64,000 bases of DNA from JAGNRR01 sp965230665 (GCA_965230665.1 CBDDLM010000004.1:2170001-2234000); one strand, 5' to 3'. Positions 8,309 through 17,817 are shown, numbered from the stretch's first letter. The notes: generated by a model from the sequence alone, not told the origin. Program-made: numbers and translations.

Positions 8309-8629
8309 ATGCAAGAATCACAATTTACATGGACACTACAGGAAGAGGAGCAAGCAGGAGACTATTTTTTCTCAGGTACGATATATACCACCGTTACTAT
8401 ACAAATCGAATTAACACTTGCTGAAATTGGTGAGATAATTTGGCAAGTAAAAAATCGAGTTGAGGAACGTAACGGTGCAGACTATCTGCAAGTATTTAAA
8501 AATGAAAAAGGAGAAAAGATATTTTTCATTGACCAACTCTCAAAGAGTATGCTTGACGGTGAGGACTATACCGAAGAAGAGAAAAAAGAATATAACCATG
8601 CCACTATTATGTTTAGCCATGAGTACTAA
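8309..8629 (+). CDS. conserved-looking protein of unknown function
   Basis: This 106-aa protein starts MQESQFTW; the frame is open from 8246, but no upstream start looks better. It carries a beta-rich FFSGTIYTTVTIQIELTLAEI segment and then GADYLQVFKNEKGEKIFFIDQLSKSML. It follows the ATPase gene directly and has its own copy of the 17-bp repeat upstream, with a terminator just after. Function is unknown; its neighbourhood suggests a link to the ATPase. Confidence 0.6.
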   Translation: MQESQFTWTLQEEEQAGDYFFSGTIYTTVTIQIELTLAEIGEIIWQVKNRVEERNGADYLQVFKNEKGEKIFFIDQLSKSMLDGEDYTEEEKKEYNHATIMFSHEY

Positions 8630-8632
8630 ACC

Positions 8633-8656
8633 AAAGTCTGCTTACGCAGACTTTTT
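8633..8656 (+). terminator. intrinsic terminator after the ATPase unit
   Basis: AAAGTCTGC/GCAGACTTT forms a 9-bp stem with loop TTAC, then TT. It ends the 7059-8629 unit. Confidence 0.75.
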
Positions 8657-8670
8657 GTATATTTACTCTC

Positions 8671-8772
8671 GTGGAGGTCGCAATAGACATACTTATTAAC
8701 CTCGTTTCTGACGGGTTCTCGTTCCTTTTAGGAGGTGCGATAACTTCCTATACCATTTTAAAAAAAATCTAA
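8671..8772 (+). CDS. possible 33-aa hydrophobic peptide
   Basis: A GTG-initiated frame encodes a short peptide with a hydrophobic stretch (IDILINLV, then FSFLLGGAITSYTIL) and a Lys-Lys end, like a single-pass membrane peptide. It lies in the otherwise geneless stretch 8657-8897. No clear ribosome binding site is present, so it may not be translated. Confidence 0.25.
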   Translation: MEVAIDILINLVSDGFSFLLGGAITSYTILKKI

Positions 8773-8897
8773 AACGTCGTACCAAAAATTTCGTGGAACA
8801 TTTTGATAGAAAAAAAATATCAAATTGTATCTAAAATTATTTCTGTAGAAGAACTGATAGAAATTGATACATTTTTTGAAGGCACATGCAATCGGTT

Positions 8898-9110
8898 TTA
8901 TTGAATCAGGTAATAGACTTTATTCAAACAGACAAGCACGAAAACAACCAAGCAACACCATAAAATAATCTTGAAATTTCGCCTTTCTTTTTGGGTATAG
9001 CTTTCTCCCTCCTCTAAAGGAATAAATAAACTCAGTAGACTATCTACGAACTGAAAGTTATCGACGCTGTTTTTCTTTTTTTCCTTCAAAAGCTTCTTTG
9101 AATACTTCAT
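8898..9110 (-). CDS. small single-pass membrane protein
   Basis: This 70-aa protein has a basic N-terminus and one C-terminal membrane segment (IILWCCLVVFVLVCLNKVYYL). It overlaps the end of the XRE gene by 53 bp in another frame, so the two are probably translated together. Function is unknown. Regulator plus small membrane protein pairs often control stress or exclusion, but nothing here shows that. Confidence 0.5.
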   Translation of the reverse strand: MKYSKKLLKEKKKNSVDNFQFVDSLLSLFIPLEEGESYTQKERRNFKIILWCCLVVFVLVCLNKVYYLIQ

Positions 9111-9333
9111 TAAAAAAATCGTCGGGGTTTACACCCAATCCTTTCAATACTCGAAAGAGGCTTGATAATCGCATATCAGCTCCTTTTTCATATTGAAAAT
9201 ATTGTGAGCGCGAAATTTCGGACTCAAAAGCAAATCTTTCGTAGTTCGTATATCCTTGTTCTATGCGCAGTTCTTTCATGCGCTTTGCAACCAGTTTTAA
9301 TAGTCTATTTATAAACTCTTCATGTTCAGGCAT
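9058..9333 (-). CDS. XRE-family regulator
   Basis: This 91-aa protein is mostly one Cro/CI HTH: RMKELRIEQGYTNYERFA, then ISRSQYFQYEKGADMRLSSL. It ends in a lysine-rich tail. It is divergent from the ELWxxDGT gene at 9474 with about 140 bp between, so it may regulate that promoter and its own. Confidence 0.75.
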   Translation of the reverse strand: MPEHEEFINRLLKLVAKRMKELRIEQGYTNYERFAFESEISRSQYFQYEKGADMRLSSLFRVLKGLGVNPDDFFNEVFKEAFEGKKEKQRR

Positions 9334-9424
9334 ATGCTTCTCTTAGATACAAAAAAAGAACCAATACCTTTCATAAATTACGCTAAACTAAATACATTAA
9401 AATAAGTATTTGAAATAAAATACA

Positions 9425-9454
9425 TTGAATATCATACAATTTAATTTATCTTCG
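9425..9454 (+). promoter_or_regulatory. predicted Bacteroidota promoter for the ELWxxDGT gene
   Basis: TTG at 9425-9427 and TATCTTCG at 9447-9454 are 19 bases apart. They resemble the -33 TTG and -7 TAnnTTTG elements of Bacteroidota sigma factor promoters. The start codon is 20 bases downstream. Confidence 0.4.
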
Positions 9455-9473
9455 ATTTCATAATATCGAAACA

Positions 9474-11366
9474 ATGAAGAAAATAAGTTTACTTACCTGT
9501 GTTGCACTCATAGCAGCACTTAGCAGTTTGGCTCAGACACCTGAGCTAATCAAAGACATAACAGAGAACCACTTTTTCTTTTCTACTCGACCCAATGGAG
9601 GGTATTTGGAGCTGAATGGAAAGGTATATTTCGCAGCAACCGACTCAGCACATAGTACCGAGCTTTGGGAAACGGACGGGACAGCAGCGGGGACGAACAT
9701 AGTTAAAGACATTAACGTAGGAGCATACGGAGAAATGACACCTGGCTGTCCGCATTTCACTAATGAGTTCACCCATATATTCAATAATGAAATCTATTTC
9801 AATGGCTTTGATTCAATTAATGGAATGGCTCTTTGGAAAACCGACGGTACTTCAAATGGTACCATTATGGTTAAGAACATTCACCAACAAAGCGGAAACC
9901 AAAATGTTTTTTTCTATCCTGCTTCTAGGGATTTTTACGAAGTGAATGGCAAGCTTGTCTTTGTTTCTACCGATACCCTCTACGGTCAAGAGCTTTGGGT
10001 AACTGACGGCACAAGCGCAGGTACGCAACTATTGAAAGATATTAATACGGACACAAGTTATAATGGCGGAAATTCTAGCCCGCAAGATTTCGCGGTTCTT
10101 AATAATAAATTATTCTTCGCCGCTTATGACTCTACACACGGTCATGAGCTTTGGGTAACTGACGGAACAAGTGCAGGTACGCAACTCGTTGTAGATTTAG
10201 ATACCTATCATGGGTATACCAATATCTTAAACAGTTCTTCTCCACGTGGCCTATTTGTTAACAATAACGAACTTTATTTTATTGGATTTACCCAAGGCTA
10301 TTTGTACAAAACTGACGGAACAACTGCGGGTACCGTTATACTTTCTGACACCACAACCAGTTTAGCGGTTAAGGTAAGACCTCAAATCTCTATCAATAGT
10401 GTGCAGTCAAAATATTTTACTGAAATGGGTGGCAAGCTCTACTTTCTCGGTGAAGACTCGGCGAACACCTCAGAATTATGGGTAACTGACGGTAGTTTAT
10501 CTGGAACCCATATGGTTAAAAAGATAAATACAGGAGGCTCAATACCTTTTGGTGCAGGGGGCGAGATAATGAGTTTAAATAACAACCAAGTTATTTTCTG
10601 CGGTTCCGAAGTTGATAAATGGGAGCTATGGCAAAGCGACGGCACACAAGCAGGTACTACCCAATTAAAGACACTTAAAAACACTTTCCCGACCGCAACG
10701 TGGACTTATGCTTATAAGTTTAAGAATAAGATATATTTTAATGCACGAACGGATAGTTCCTTTAGGGCTTGGTGGGTTACGGACGGCACCACGCAAGGTA
10801 CGAAAACGGTACTTGAACCATTCGTTTTCTTACTCAAGGGTAAACCTATAACTTATAACGACCGAATGTACTTCTATGCTCAGGACACTTCAAGTACCTA
10901 CTTATGGGAAAGTGAAGGAGATTCAATGAGTACCAAGATTATTAGACCCATAGGCGATACCAGCTTAACAATCGACCCTTCGTACGGAAACGGAGAAACG
11001 CAATATTACGAATACGCCATAGCGAACGGTACACTCTTCTTTTCATGTACATGGGGACAAGACGGAAGAGAGCCGTTTAAGCTCACGACTAGCCCCATAA
11101 CGCCAAATGCTGTAAGTAATTGGGATAATGAAGGCATAAATCTAGTTGTCTATCCAAATCCGTCCTCGGATCACTTTATTATTGAAGATAGTGAGGAGAG
11201 TACGAAAAGTATTTGGGTGTATAACAGTATGGGTCAGCTCATGTACCGCGATAGAAAAAACTTTATCAAAACCGAAATCAGCACAACCAATTTAGCGAAA
11301 GGTATTTACTACTTGAAGGTTGAAAAGAGTAACAAATACTATTCTCAAAGTATTGTTGTTCGGTAA
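9474..11366 (+). CDS. secreted ELWxxDGT-repeat protein with T9SS sorting domain
   Basis: This 630-aa exported protein begins with a signal peptide (MKKISLLTCVALIAALSSLAQ region). It holds about eight repeats built around ELWVTDGTSAGT with an intervening LNNKLFFAAYDS-type strand, a pattern that predicts a beta-propeller-like fold. The last 75 residues (VVYPNPSSDHFIIE, MGQLMYRD, LAKGIYYLKVE) are a type-A T9SS C-terminal domain, so it should cross the outer membrane and be anchored or released. It is cargo of the element. No enzymatic motif was found; adhesion or environmental interaction is likely. Confidence 0.92.
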   Translation: MKKISLLTCVALIAALSSLAQTPELIKDITENHFFFSTRPNGGYLELNGKVYFAATDSAHSTELWETDGTAAGTNIVKDINVGAYGEMTPGCPHFTNEFTHIFNNEIYFNGFDSINGMALWKTDGTSNGTIMVKNIHQQSGNQNVFFYPASRDFYEVNGKLVFVSTDTLYGQELWVTDGTSAGTQLLKDINTDTSYNGGNSSPQDFAVLNNKLFFAAYDSTHGHELWVTDGTSAGTQLVVDLDTYHGYTNILNSSSPRGLFVNNNELYFIGFTQGYLYKTDGTTAGTVILSDTTTSLAVKVRPQISINSVQSKYFTEMGGKLYFLGEDSANTSELWVTDGSLSGTHMVKKINTGGSIPFGAGGEIMSLNNNQVIFCGSEVDKWELWQSDGTQAGTTQLKTLKNTFPTATWTYAYKFKNKIYFNARTDSSFRAWWVTDGTTQGTKTVLEPFVFLLKGKPITYNDRMYFYAQDTSSTYLWESEGDSMSTKIIRPIGDTSLTIDPSYGNGETQYYEYAIANGTLFFSCTWGQDGREPFKLTTSPITPNAVSNWDNEGINLVVYPNPSSDHFIIEDSEESTKSIWVYNSMGQLMYRDRKNFIKTEISTTNLAKGIYYLKVEKSNKYYSQSIVVR

Positions 11367-11412
11367 TATTTATCGAATGTGAAATCTAATAAAGAACGTA
11401 TTATTTAATACC

Positions 11413-11444
11413 AAAAGAAGCACCATTGCGGTGCTTCTTTTTTT
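11413..11444 (+). terminator. intrinsic terminator of the ELWxxDGT gene
   Basis: AGAAGCACC pairs with GGTGCTTCT across a short loop, followed by seven T residues. It separates this gene from the converging membrane-protein operon. Confidence 0.82.
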
Positions 11445-11471
11445 ATGAGTGGAATTAGTTGAATTTCTAAC

Positions 11472-12077
11472 TTAATCGGAGGTGGTTTCTTGGTCTTTGA
11501 TAATAGCTTTTATTGAACTATTATCAAAGGAAGAATCCTTTTGAGATTTATTATTTCTTGCGTCATTGCAGCAGCAACTACTCTTCGTTTTTTCTTCCTT
11601 CTCCCATGTAATGCTTCCCGTTAATTCACAAACTTTAAGAGCAAAGAAAACTACAAATATAAATGCTAATAAAAAAGGTATGACGCGAGCGAGTGAATAG
11701 GAACGTGGAGATTTAATGTTCAGTAATAATTCCTTGCTTCCCTCTACTGCATTAGTTAGGATTCCAAAACCGTCATGTTGCTTCTCAAACTTCATAATTT
11801 CATGTATATGAAGGTTATATACTTTTATTTCTCTAGTTACTATTGAGACAGTAATAACAGCGCATACAGAGCAGACAAACAGTACTATGGCTTCTAATAC
11901 GTTAGTGAGCATATCCGTGGCTCCAAAATTCAGCAACTTAAAAAAACCAATAGCTAATAACTGCGCTGAAACTAATACGCTATATCGTTGCCAGAAACGA
12001 GCCATTTCAGCATTATGCGTTGACCACATAATCTTGTACTGTTCAAGAATGATTTTATTTCTTTCCTCTTCTGACAT
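11472..12077 (-). CDS. membrane protein of unknown function, third gene of the transporter operon
   Basis: This 201-aa protein has an N-terminal amphipathic helix (IILEQYKIMWSTHNAEMARFW), two membrane spans near 33-85 and a third near 133-155. A polar, cysteine-containing cytoplasmic tail follows (SSCCCNDARNN). The architecture recalls small SLATT- or RipA-like membrane proteins, but the match is weak. It starts 3 bp after the SSS transporter gene in the same direction. A role as sensor or effector in the three-gene unit is possible. Confidence 0.6.
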   Translation of the reverse strand: MSEEERNKIILEQYKIMWSTHNAEMARFWQRYSVLVSAQLLAIGFFKLLNFGATDMLTNVLEAIVLFVCSVCAVITVSIVTREIKVYNLHIHEIMKFEKQHDGFGILTNAVEGSKELLLNIKSPRSYSLARVIPFLLAFIFVVFFALKVCELTGSITWEKEEKTKSSCCCNDARNNKSQKDSSFDNSSIKAIIKDQETTSD

Positions 12078-12080
12078 TAA

Positions 12081-13448
12081 TTAGGACTTTGTAATCTTTT
12101 TTACAATGAATGCGATAAGTAATATAACAAGAGCAATAACAAAACCAATAATCGCGGTTATGAGAGTTCCTTCACCACTAATAAAGAAATGAGTAAATAC
12201 GCCAAGTAAACCAAGAGTACCGGCAACCTGAAAAGTCTTTGGTTGGTTACTTACGAGTTTAGAAAAATAGAGTAGTGCCGAAATTACCAAAGTCAAACCT
12301 AAGTACAGAAAAGTGTAACTAACGACATTCGGGTATACTTCCGAGGCTATTACACCAATAGCAAGGATAATAATAATTGCTGTTCTTATTAATGATACAA
12401 TTTTACGTTTTGACAATTTCTTATCTCTATCAATAATATCTTGGACAAATGAGGAGGCGGTTGTATAAACAAATGTATCAGCAGAGGAAAGAATGGCTGA
12501 TAGTAACGCGATAATCCATAGAGCAGGTAAAAATTTGCCCAACGGTAATAAAATACCTTCAATACCCTTTGCAAGCTTTAATTCATTTGCTTCTGGAAGA
12601 GTACTAAAAATATCAGAGTCCATTATCATATAGCAAATAAATGATAGGATTATACCGACAAGGATATAGGATATTGAAGCCACCCAAACGGATTTTTTAA
12701 ATTCTTTTTTGTTTTCAGAAGCAAACACCCGTTGCCATAATTCCGCAGACCCCATTGGGAATAATAAACCAAGAAGAAAGAACCCAACTATCTGCCCAAT
12801 CGGCAGGGACTGCACAACTGATTGATAATTTCCTGTTGCTTCCATTCCATTAAATCCAATAGCAACCATGAAGATTACACCAATTATCACCAACGAAAAA
12901 TATTGAATCTTGTCTGTTCTAATAACTGAATTAAAACCGCCTGCAAAGAGATATGTACCAATCAAGAGCGCAATCAATAACGTTACGAAAAGACTTGGAA
13001 ACCCTGTAATGTTACTAATCAATTGCCCACCTGCGATTAAATTAGTAAATACCCAACCAAGAACACTCAGAGAGGTTAGTATTCCAACAATTACCCCTGT
13101 GTTTCTACCGAAACGTTTATTAAAAAAGTCAGCGATATTGTAATAGTTATTTTTATTAGATTCTTCGACAAACTTAAATGCGAAGAGATAAAAAAATAGG
13201 TATCCAAAAAGGATACCTATAAAGTAAAATACTGCACTTAAACCAAAAGAAAAGAATAAAGTTGAGTACGTAATAATAAGCCCACCACCGATTTTACTTG
13301 CCGCAATTGAAAAGCCGTTGCTATTGCCTTTCAGTCTACGGTTAGAAATTAGATATGTCTCAAGGCTATCTCTCTTGATTGGAAATACTCCATAAATCAA
13401 ATAGCACAATAAGACAAGAAAAACTAAAACGATTGCGGGTGTTACCAT
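12081..13448 (-). CDS. sodium:solute symporter family protein
   Basis: This 455-aa protein has about twelve to thirteen hydrophobic spans and the SSS pattern SNRRLKGNSNGFSIAASKIGG near residues 33-54. GTYLFAGGFNSVIRTDKIQY and a late ALLSAILSSADTFVYTTAS segment are also family hallmarks. It should carry a solute with sodium across the inner membrane; the substrate cannot be told. It lies between a hydrolase-like gene (4 bp upstream) and a membrane protein gene (3 bp downstream), a tight operon inside a mobile element. That is an unusual place for a nutrient transporter. Confidence 0.88.
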   Translation of the reverse strand: MVTPAIVLVFLVLLCYLIYGVFPIKRDSLETYLISNRRLKGNSNGFSIAASKIGGGLIITYSTLFFSFGLSAVFYFIGILFGYLFFYLFAFKFVEESNKNNYYNIADFFNKRFGRNTGVIVGILTSLSVLGWVFTNLIAGGQLISNITGFPSLFVTLLIALLIGTYLFAGGFNSVIRTDKIQYFSLVIIGVIFMVAIGFNGMEATGNYQSVVQSLPIGQIVGFFLLGLLFPMGSAELWQRVFASENKKEFKKSVWVASISYILVGIILSFICYMIMDSDIFSTLPEANELKLAKGIEGILLPLGKFLPALWIIALLSAILSSADTFVYTTASSFVQDIIDRDKKLSKRKIVSLIRTAIIIILAIGVIASEVYPNVVSYTFLYLGLTLVISALLYFSKLVSNQPKTFQVAGTLGLLGVFTHFFISGEGTLITAIIGFVIALVILLIAFIVKKITKS

Positions 13449-13452
13449 AATA

Positions 13453-14112
13453 TTATTGTATCAAAGATTTTCTAAAAAAGTTTCTGACGATAAATTTTGT
13501 TTCCTCTGTTTGAATATTGTTGTCAATCTCATAACCAATGTCTGGTTGTTCAAGTGAGACAACATTCTTTAATTTACTCATTTCCTTTAACTCTGAACTT
13601 GTTGCACGCAACCTGTTCATTTTTGTTTTAGGGTGAATTATCCGAATTTGTTTTGGAATATTCTCATAAACACTACAGTCAAAGTAAGAATGTAGGGCTG
13701 AAATATCTTGTTCCATTTTCACTCCATATTTTCTCGCTTTGAACATGAATCGTTCATAGTGTCTTTGAGGGTCAGCTAAAAAAGAATAGAGATTTATTTC
13801 TGATACCTTAGCCCAAAAACTTTTGCTTTTAATTTCATTTAAAACAATAAGAGAACTACAATGACAGATAACAACTACCTGCCCAACTATAGACCGTAAT
13901 TGTTCCTTTAAATCGCTTACAGCTTGCTTAATGGTTAAAGTTCCTTTATTTCCATTTTGACCGCTCAAAATTGGCAAGTATACCTTACTCGAATGCTTGA
14001 TTAGTTCGTTTTTTACACCGTCAATATACCCAAGATAGCCATAACCATTAGGGAGTATAAGTGCTTGTCCGTTTTCTGGTTTCTCACCAGTCCATATTTT
14101 TATATTATTCAT
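13453..14112 (-). CDS. alpha/beta-hydrolase-like protein with atypical nucleophile motif
   Basis: This 219-aa protein has an alpha/beta-hydrolase layout. VGQVVVICHCSSLIVLNE sits where the nucleophile elbow GxSxG is expected, but reads CHCSS, so Cys or a shifted Ser would be the nucleophile. A later strand with YSFLADPQRHYERF could supply the acid. The terminal PDIGYEID segment has Tyr where the catalytic His is usual. It may be inactive or have a changed chemistry. It is the first gene of the three-gene operon with the SSS transporter. The family assignment is tentative. Confidence 0.55.
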   Translation of the reverse strand: MNNIKIWTGEKPENGQALILPNGYGYLGYIDGVKNELIKHSSKVYLPILSGQNGNKGTLTIKQAVSDLKEQLRSIVGQVVVICHCSSLIVLNEIKSKSFWAKVSEINLYSFLADPQRHYERFMFKARKYGVKMEQDISALHSYFDCSVYENIPKQIRIIHPKTKMNRLRATSSELKEMSKLKNVVSLEQPDIGYEIDNNIQTEETKFIVRNFFRKSLIQ

Positions 14113-14299
14113 TTTATACGTTATTAATTCTACTTTATTATCTCATACAAATTGCCAGTTTACCAAGACTTTAGAAGCAAAATTAGAATTACTTTCCGTA
14201 AAGTTAATATAATTATTCTCCTTCAAAGAATGTATATTTAAATCCTTTTTAAAAGATAACATTTACATATAGGTATATTAAATTCCAAAACAACTATAC

Positions 14300-14851
14300 A
14301 TGCTAACAATAATATTACTCGTCCTTATTATCGCAGTTATCATAGCCTTTCTTTCTAAGAAAGCTAAAACATATCATTCCAATTGGAACACGCTAATCGA
14401 CAACTTTGAATTTTCGACTAACCAGTTTTATACTCTGCTTGAACAAGAGCTGAAAGCTCAAAGAGTCGATAATATTAGAACGGAGACCATTATCCTTTCC
14501 GAGGGCGGTGTGTTCTCGTCCAAACGTAATTACCTACGACTAACATGGAAGGGGTACCAATATGATATTTGTGGTGCGCCGTTTGCCAAAGGTTTTTTTG
14601 TATCGTGGTGGCTCGTTTTAACCCAATCACATGCTGAATTAGTCATTGCGAATGTTCCCTTAATCGGTGCGTGGCTGCACCGTAAGTTTTACCCTATGAC
14701 TTACTATAAAATTGATACGGCCTCAATGTTTATGTCCTACGCACATACGGCAGTTCTTAACGTAATAGAACAAATTACCGCAGACAAAGGAATACGAGCT
14801 TTAAGCGAATTAGAACGGCAGCCAAAGGTCAAAGATTTATTAGGTAGATAA
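14300..14851 (+). CDS. membrane-anchored accessory protein of the large ATPase
   Basis: This 183-aa protein has one N-terminal span (MLTIILLVLIIAVIIAFL) and a soluble domain with FEFSTNQFYTLLEQEL, YLRLTWKGYQYDICGAPFAKG and FFVSWWL. These segments belong to a conserved family of unknown function that I associate with VirD4/HerA-like genes. Its stop codon overlaps the start of the ATPase gene by one base, which supports joint translation and a complex at the membrane. It could anchor the ATPase, which lacks spans of its own. Confidence 0.7.
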   Translation: MLTIILLVLIIAVIIAFLSKKAKTYHSNWNTLIDNFEFSTNQFYTLLEQELKAQRVDNIRTETIILSEGGVFSSKRNYLRLTWKGYQYDICGAPFAKGFFVSWWLVLTQSHAELVIANVPLIGAWLHRKFYPMTYYKIDTASMFMSYAHTAVLNVIEQITADKGIRALSELERQPKVKDLLGR

Positions 14852-17817
14852 TGAATAGACAAGAAGAAGCTACGCAAGCATTCTATGAATGGGAACAGTA
14901 TCTGCGTGGTTCTCTTCTCTTCGATTACCCCGTACAATTAGAGCCGCCATATATACCTGGCTCCTACCTACCAATACCGAGAGAACGCAAGCAGATAGAC
15001 GACGGGCGTGTACCGTCCATATTTCAAAAAATCCGAAAGGCATTTGAAAAAGAGGAAATCGAGGAGGTATTAGAATATGCATGGACACCCAAAGTTGCGG
15101 AATATAAAAAGGAGCTGTGCTGTTTACAGGTAAAGCTGAACTATACACAGCGGATAGAATTGCAAACCTCACAGCAGTTTTTGTCCTTACTGGCACAATC
15201 GCATAGTGCTTTTTCTTTTGAACTTGTGGCGGAGGGTGAGAATATGTATTTGCAATTTGTCTGTGCAGAGCAAGACAAAGAGCGATTGCGTTCATTGATA
15301 GACATATACTTTGATAAGATACAGACCATTGAAACCGACCTATTCTTTGATTTTGAACTTGAAGAAGAAAACACCGTTATTATAGACTTCGGATTGCAAG
15401 AGGAGGTTATGCGTCCCTTAGAAGAATGTAAGCGATTAGATATTGACCCCTTGTCCGCGTTCTTTTCAATAGGCAGAACACTAAAGGAAAATGAAGTTTG
15501 CACCTTACAGGTGCTTTTTAAAGGTGTACAAAACCCTTGGAGTCGTGAACTTATGAGCGCGGTATCTGACGGACGAGGCGGGAGCTTTTTTGCGAACGCT
15601 CCTGATATGCCAAAACTGGCACAAACAAAAGTATCAAGTCCCCTCTTTGGTGTTGTGGTACGCATAATGGTGCAAAGTGAAAATGCAGCACGACTTGAAA
15701 GTTTAGCTGAGGACACGATATATAACGTGGGGGGTATTGGACGTTCACAGGTCAATGCTCTGGTTCCATTAGCCAACAAAGGCTATGATTTTTTCAATCA
15801 CCAGTACGGTGTAAAGCGCAGGGTCAGCCAACGGCTCGGTATGCTCTTAAATGCAAATGAACTTGTCTCCTTGGTTCATTTCCCGCAACCTGATTTGATA
15901 CAGGGACAAGGTGTAAACCGCACAACAAAGAAAGTACCTGAAATCTGCACGGGTAAAAAGTACAAGATAGGGACAAACGTACACGAGGGAGAGGAAACAA
16001 TCGTAACGCTGGACGACGCGTCGAAATTGCGTCATACCCATATTATCGGAGCCACAGGTACGGGTAAAAGTACCTTTTTGGTCAAGTCATTTTTAGAGGA
16101 TATACGCCACGGCTTAGGTGGAATGATACAAGATCCCCACGGCGACGTTGTAGACGATATTCTTGCGCGCATACCCGAAGAACGATTGAAAGACGTTGTA
16201 GTAATCGACCCGTCGGATATGGACTATCCCATAGGCTTTAACCTCCTTGAAGCAAAGACGGAACAAGAGAAACTACTCTTGTCCTCTGACCTTATCGACC
16301 TTTTCAAAAGTGAGGCGACCTCGTGGGGCGACGTTATGACAGCGGTACTATCAAATACCATAAATGCCTTTGTAGAGAGTTCACGCGGTGGCACACTCTT
16401 TGAACTTAAAAAATTCCTATCAGACGAGAAATTTAGAAGTGAATTTTTGAAGACCGTAGAAGACCCCATAACGCGCTATTACTTTGAACATGATTTTAAA
16501 TCAATCAAACGGGGTTCCTTATCGCCCCTTTTAACACGGCTCGATAACTTCCTGCGTCCCCGTGTCCTCCGAAATATGTTTATTCAAAAGGACGGGATAA
16601 ACTTTCATAAACTGATAGCCGAAAAGAAAATCGTTTTGGTCAAATTGTCTTTGGGTCTCATAGGACAACGGAATGCAAGCTTTCTAGGCAAACTTTTAAT
16701 AGCAAAACTTAATCAGTCTGCCTTTGCCCGTCAGAGTATCGCTAAGGACGAAAGAAACCCTTACTATTTGTACCTTGACGAGTTCCAAAATAGCCTGACC
16801 GTATCATTAGACAGTCTTCTATCAGGCGCACGTAAGTACTCTCTTGGGCTTGTATTGATACACCAAAATTTAGCCCAAATTCGGCAAAAGTCGGATTACA
16901 TTTTGCAAAGCATATTGAACAATGCAAACGTTCGCATAGTATTTAGAACCAGTGAGCAGGACGCGCCCATACTAGCTAAAGGTTTCTCGTCAATCACCGA
17001 GGAAGACATAATGAGCCAAGGAATAGGACAAGCATATATGCGGGTTGGTTCTAGTGCCAATGATTTCTCACTTGAAACAAGCTATTTTAAAGAAATCGAC
17101 GAGAGCGTAAAACAAGCAAACACGGAATACTGCATTTCACATTCGCGTGAGCAGTACGGAGCAAGTAAAGAAGAAATACAGCAGCTTATTAGCGAACTGT
17201 ACCCAACGGGCGCAGAAGAAAAAGAAACCCAGAAAACAGAGGAAAAGCCTAAAGCAAGCGAGGCAACAAAGAAGGAAGAACCCACAGAAGAAAAGCCGCA
17301 GGAGGAAGAACCGAAGGAGCCAAAAGAACAGAAAAGCGACCTAGAAGAAGAGGCCGAAGAATACAAGCAACAAGCAAGTAAAAAGAAGGAGGTACGCGAA
17401 CACCAATATTTGCAAAGTGTCTGTTCTAAACTTGCACAAGACAGAGGCTATCGTGCTGAAATCGAAAAAGAACTGGCAGGAGGTGGGCGCGTGGATATAC
17501 ACCTCGAAAATGACAGCCTAACCATTGCCTGTGAAATTTCCGTAACGAACAAGGCTGAATATGAAGTGAAGAATATTGAGAAGTGTTTAAAAGCGAACTA
17601 TACCCATGTCTTGTGTATGAGCCAAGACCGTAAACACTTGGGTCGTATTATCGAAAAAGCCCAAAAAACGCTGAGCGAAGAAGACCTCACAAAAGTGCAT
17701 TTTATAGACCCCAAAATTTTCACACAGACCCTCGATAGCTTGCAAGTTTTCGAGCCAAGAGAACAAAAGATTTTAGGCTACAGAGTAGAAATAACGCGGG
17801 ACGACGAGGACGAGTAA
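14851..17817 (+). CDS. VirD4/HerA-type ATPase fused to a nuclease-like domain
   Basis: This 988-aa protein has three parts. The first 330 residues are an uncharacterised beta-rich domain. Residues about 360-750 form a HerA/VirD4 ATPase with Walker A GATGTGKST at about 400, the IQDPHGD motif and Walker B LYLDEF (Asp643-Glu644). After a Lys/Glu-rich linker (about 785-850) the C-terminus has GGGRVDIHL (Asp882) and ACEISVT (Glu895), a PD-(D/E)xK-like arrangement in which Ser replaces the usual Lys. It probably translocates or couples DNA, perhaps cutting it as well. With its membrane partner at 14300 it forms the most transfer-like module of the element. Confidence 0.87.
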   Translation: MNRQEEATQAFYEWEQYLRGSLLFDYPVQLEPPYIPGSYLPIPRERKQIDDGRVPSIFQKIRKAFEKEEIEEVLEYAWTPKVAEYKKELCCLQVKLNYTQRIELQTSQQFLSLLAQSHSAFSFELVAEGENMYLQFVCAEQDKERLRSLIDIYFDKIQTIETDLFFDFELEEENTVIIDFGLQEEVMRPLEECKRLDIDPLSAFFSIGRTLKENEVCTLQVLFKGVQNPWSRELMSAVSDGRGGSFFANAPDMPKLAQTKVSSPLFGVVVRIMVQSENAARLESLAEDTIYNVGGIGRSQVNALVPLANKGYDFFNHQYGVKRRVSQRLGMLLNANELVSLVHFPQPDLIQGQGVNRTTKKVPEICTGKKYKIGTNVHEGEETIVTLDDASKLRHTHIIGATGTGKSTFLVKSFLEDIRHGLGGMIQDPHGDVVDDILARIPEERLKDVVVIDPSDMDYPIGFNLLEAKTEQEKLLLSSDLIDLFKSEATSWGDVMTAVLSNTINAFVESSRGGTLFELKKFLSDEKFRSEFLKTVEDPITRYYFEHDFKSIKRGSLSPLLTRLDNFLRPRVLRNMFIQKDGINFHKLIAEKKIVLVKLSLGLIGQRNASFLGKLLIAKLNQSAFARQSIAKDERNPYYLYLDEFQNSLTVSLDSLLSGARKYSLGLVLIHQNLAQIRQKSDYILQSILNNANVRIVFRTSEQDAPILAKGFSSITEEDIMSQGIGQAYMRVGSSANDFSLETSYFKEIDESVKQANTEYCISHSREQYGASKEEIQQLISELYPTGAEEKETQKTEEKPKASEATKKEEPTEEKPQEEEPKEPKEQKSDLEEEAEEYKQQASKKKEVREHQYLQSVCSKLAQDRGYRAEIEKELAGGGRVDIHLENDSLTIACEISVTNKAEYEVKNIEKCLKANYTHVLCMSQDRKHLGRIIEKAQKTLSEEDLTKVHFIDPKIFTQTLDSLQVFEPREQKILGYRVEITRDDEDE

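Noticed and set aside
15141..15779. Open frame of 212 codons on the - strand
   Set aside because: It is antisense to the large ATPase gene, whose motifs are beyond doubt; the translated product is serine-rich and shows no domain.
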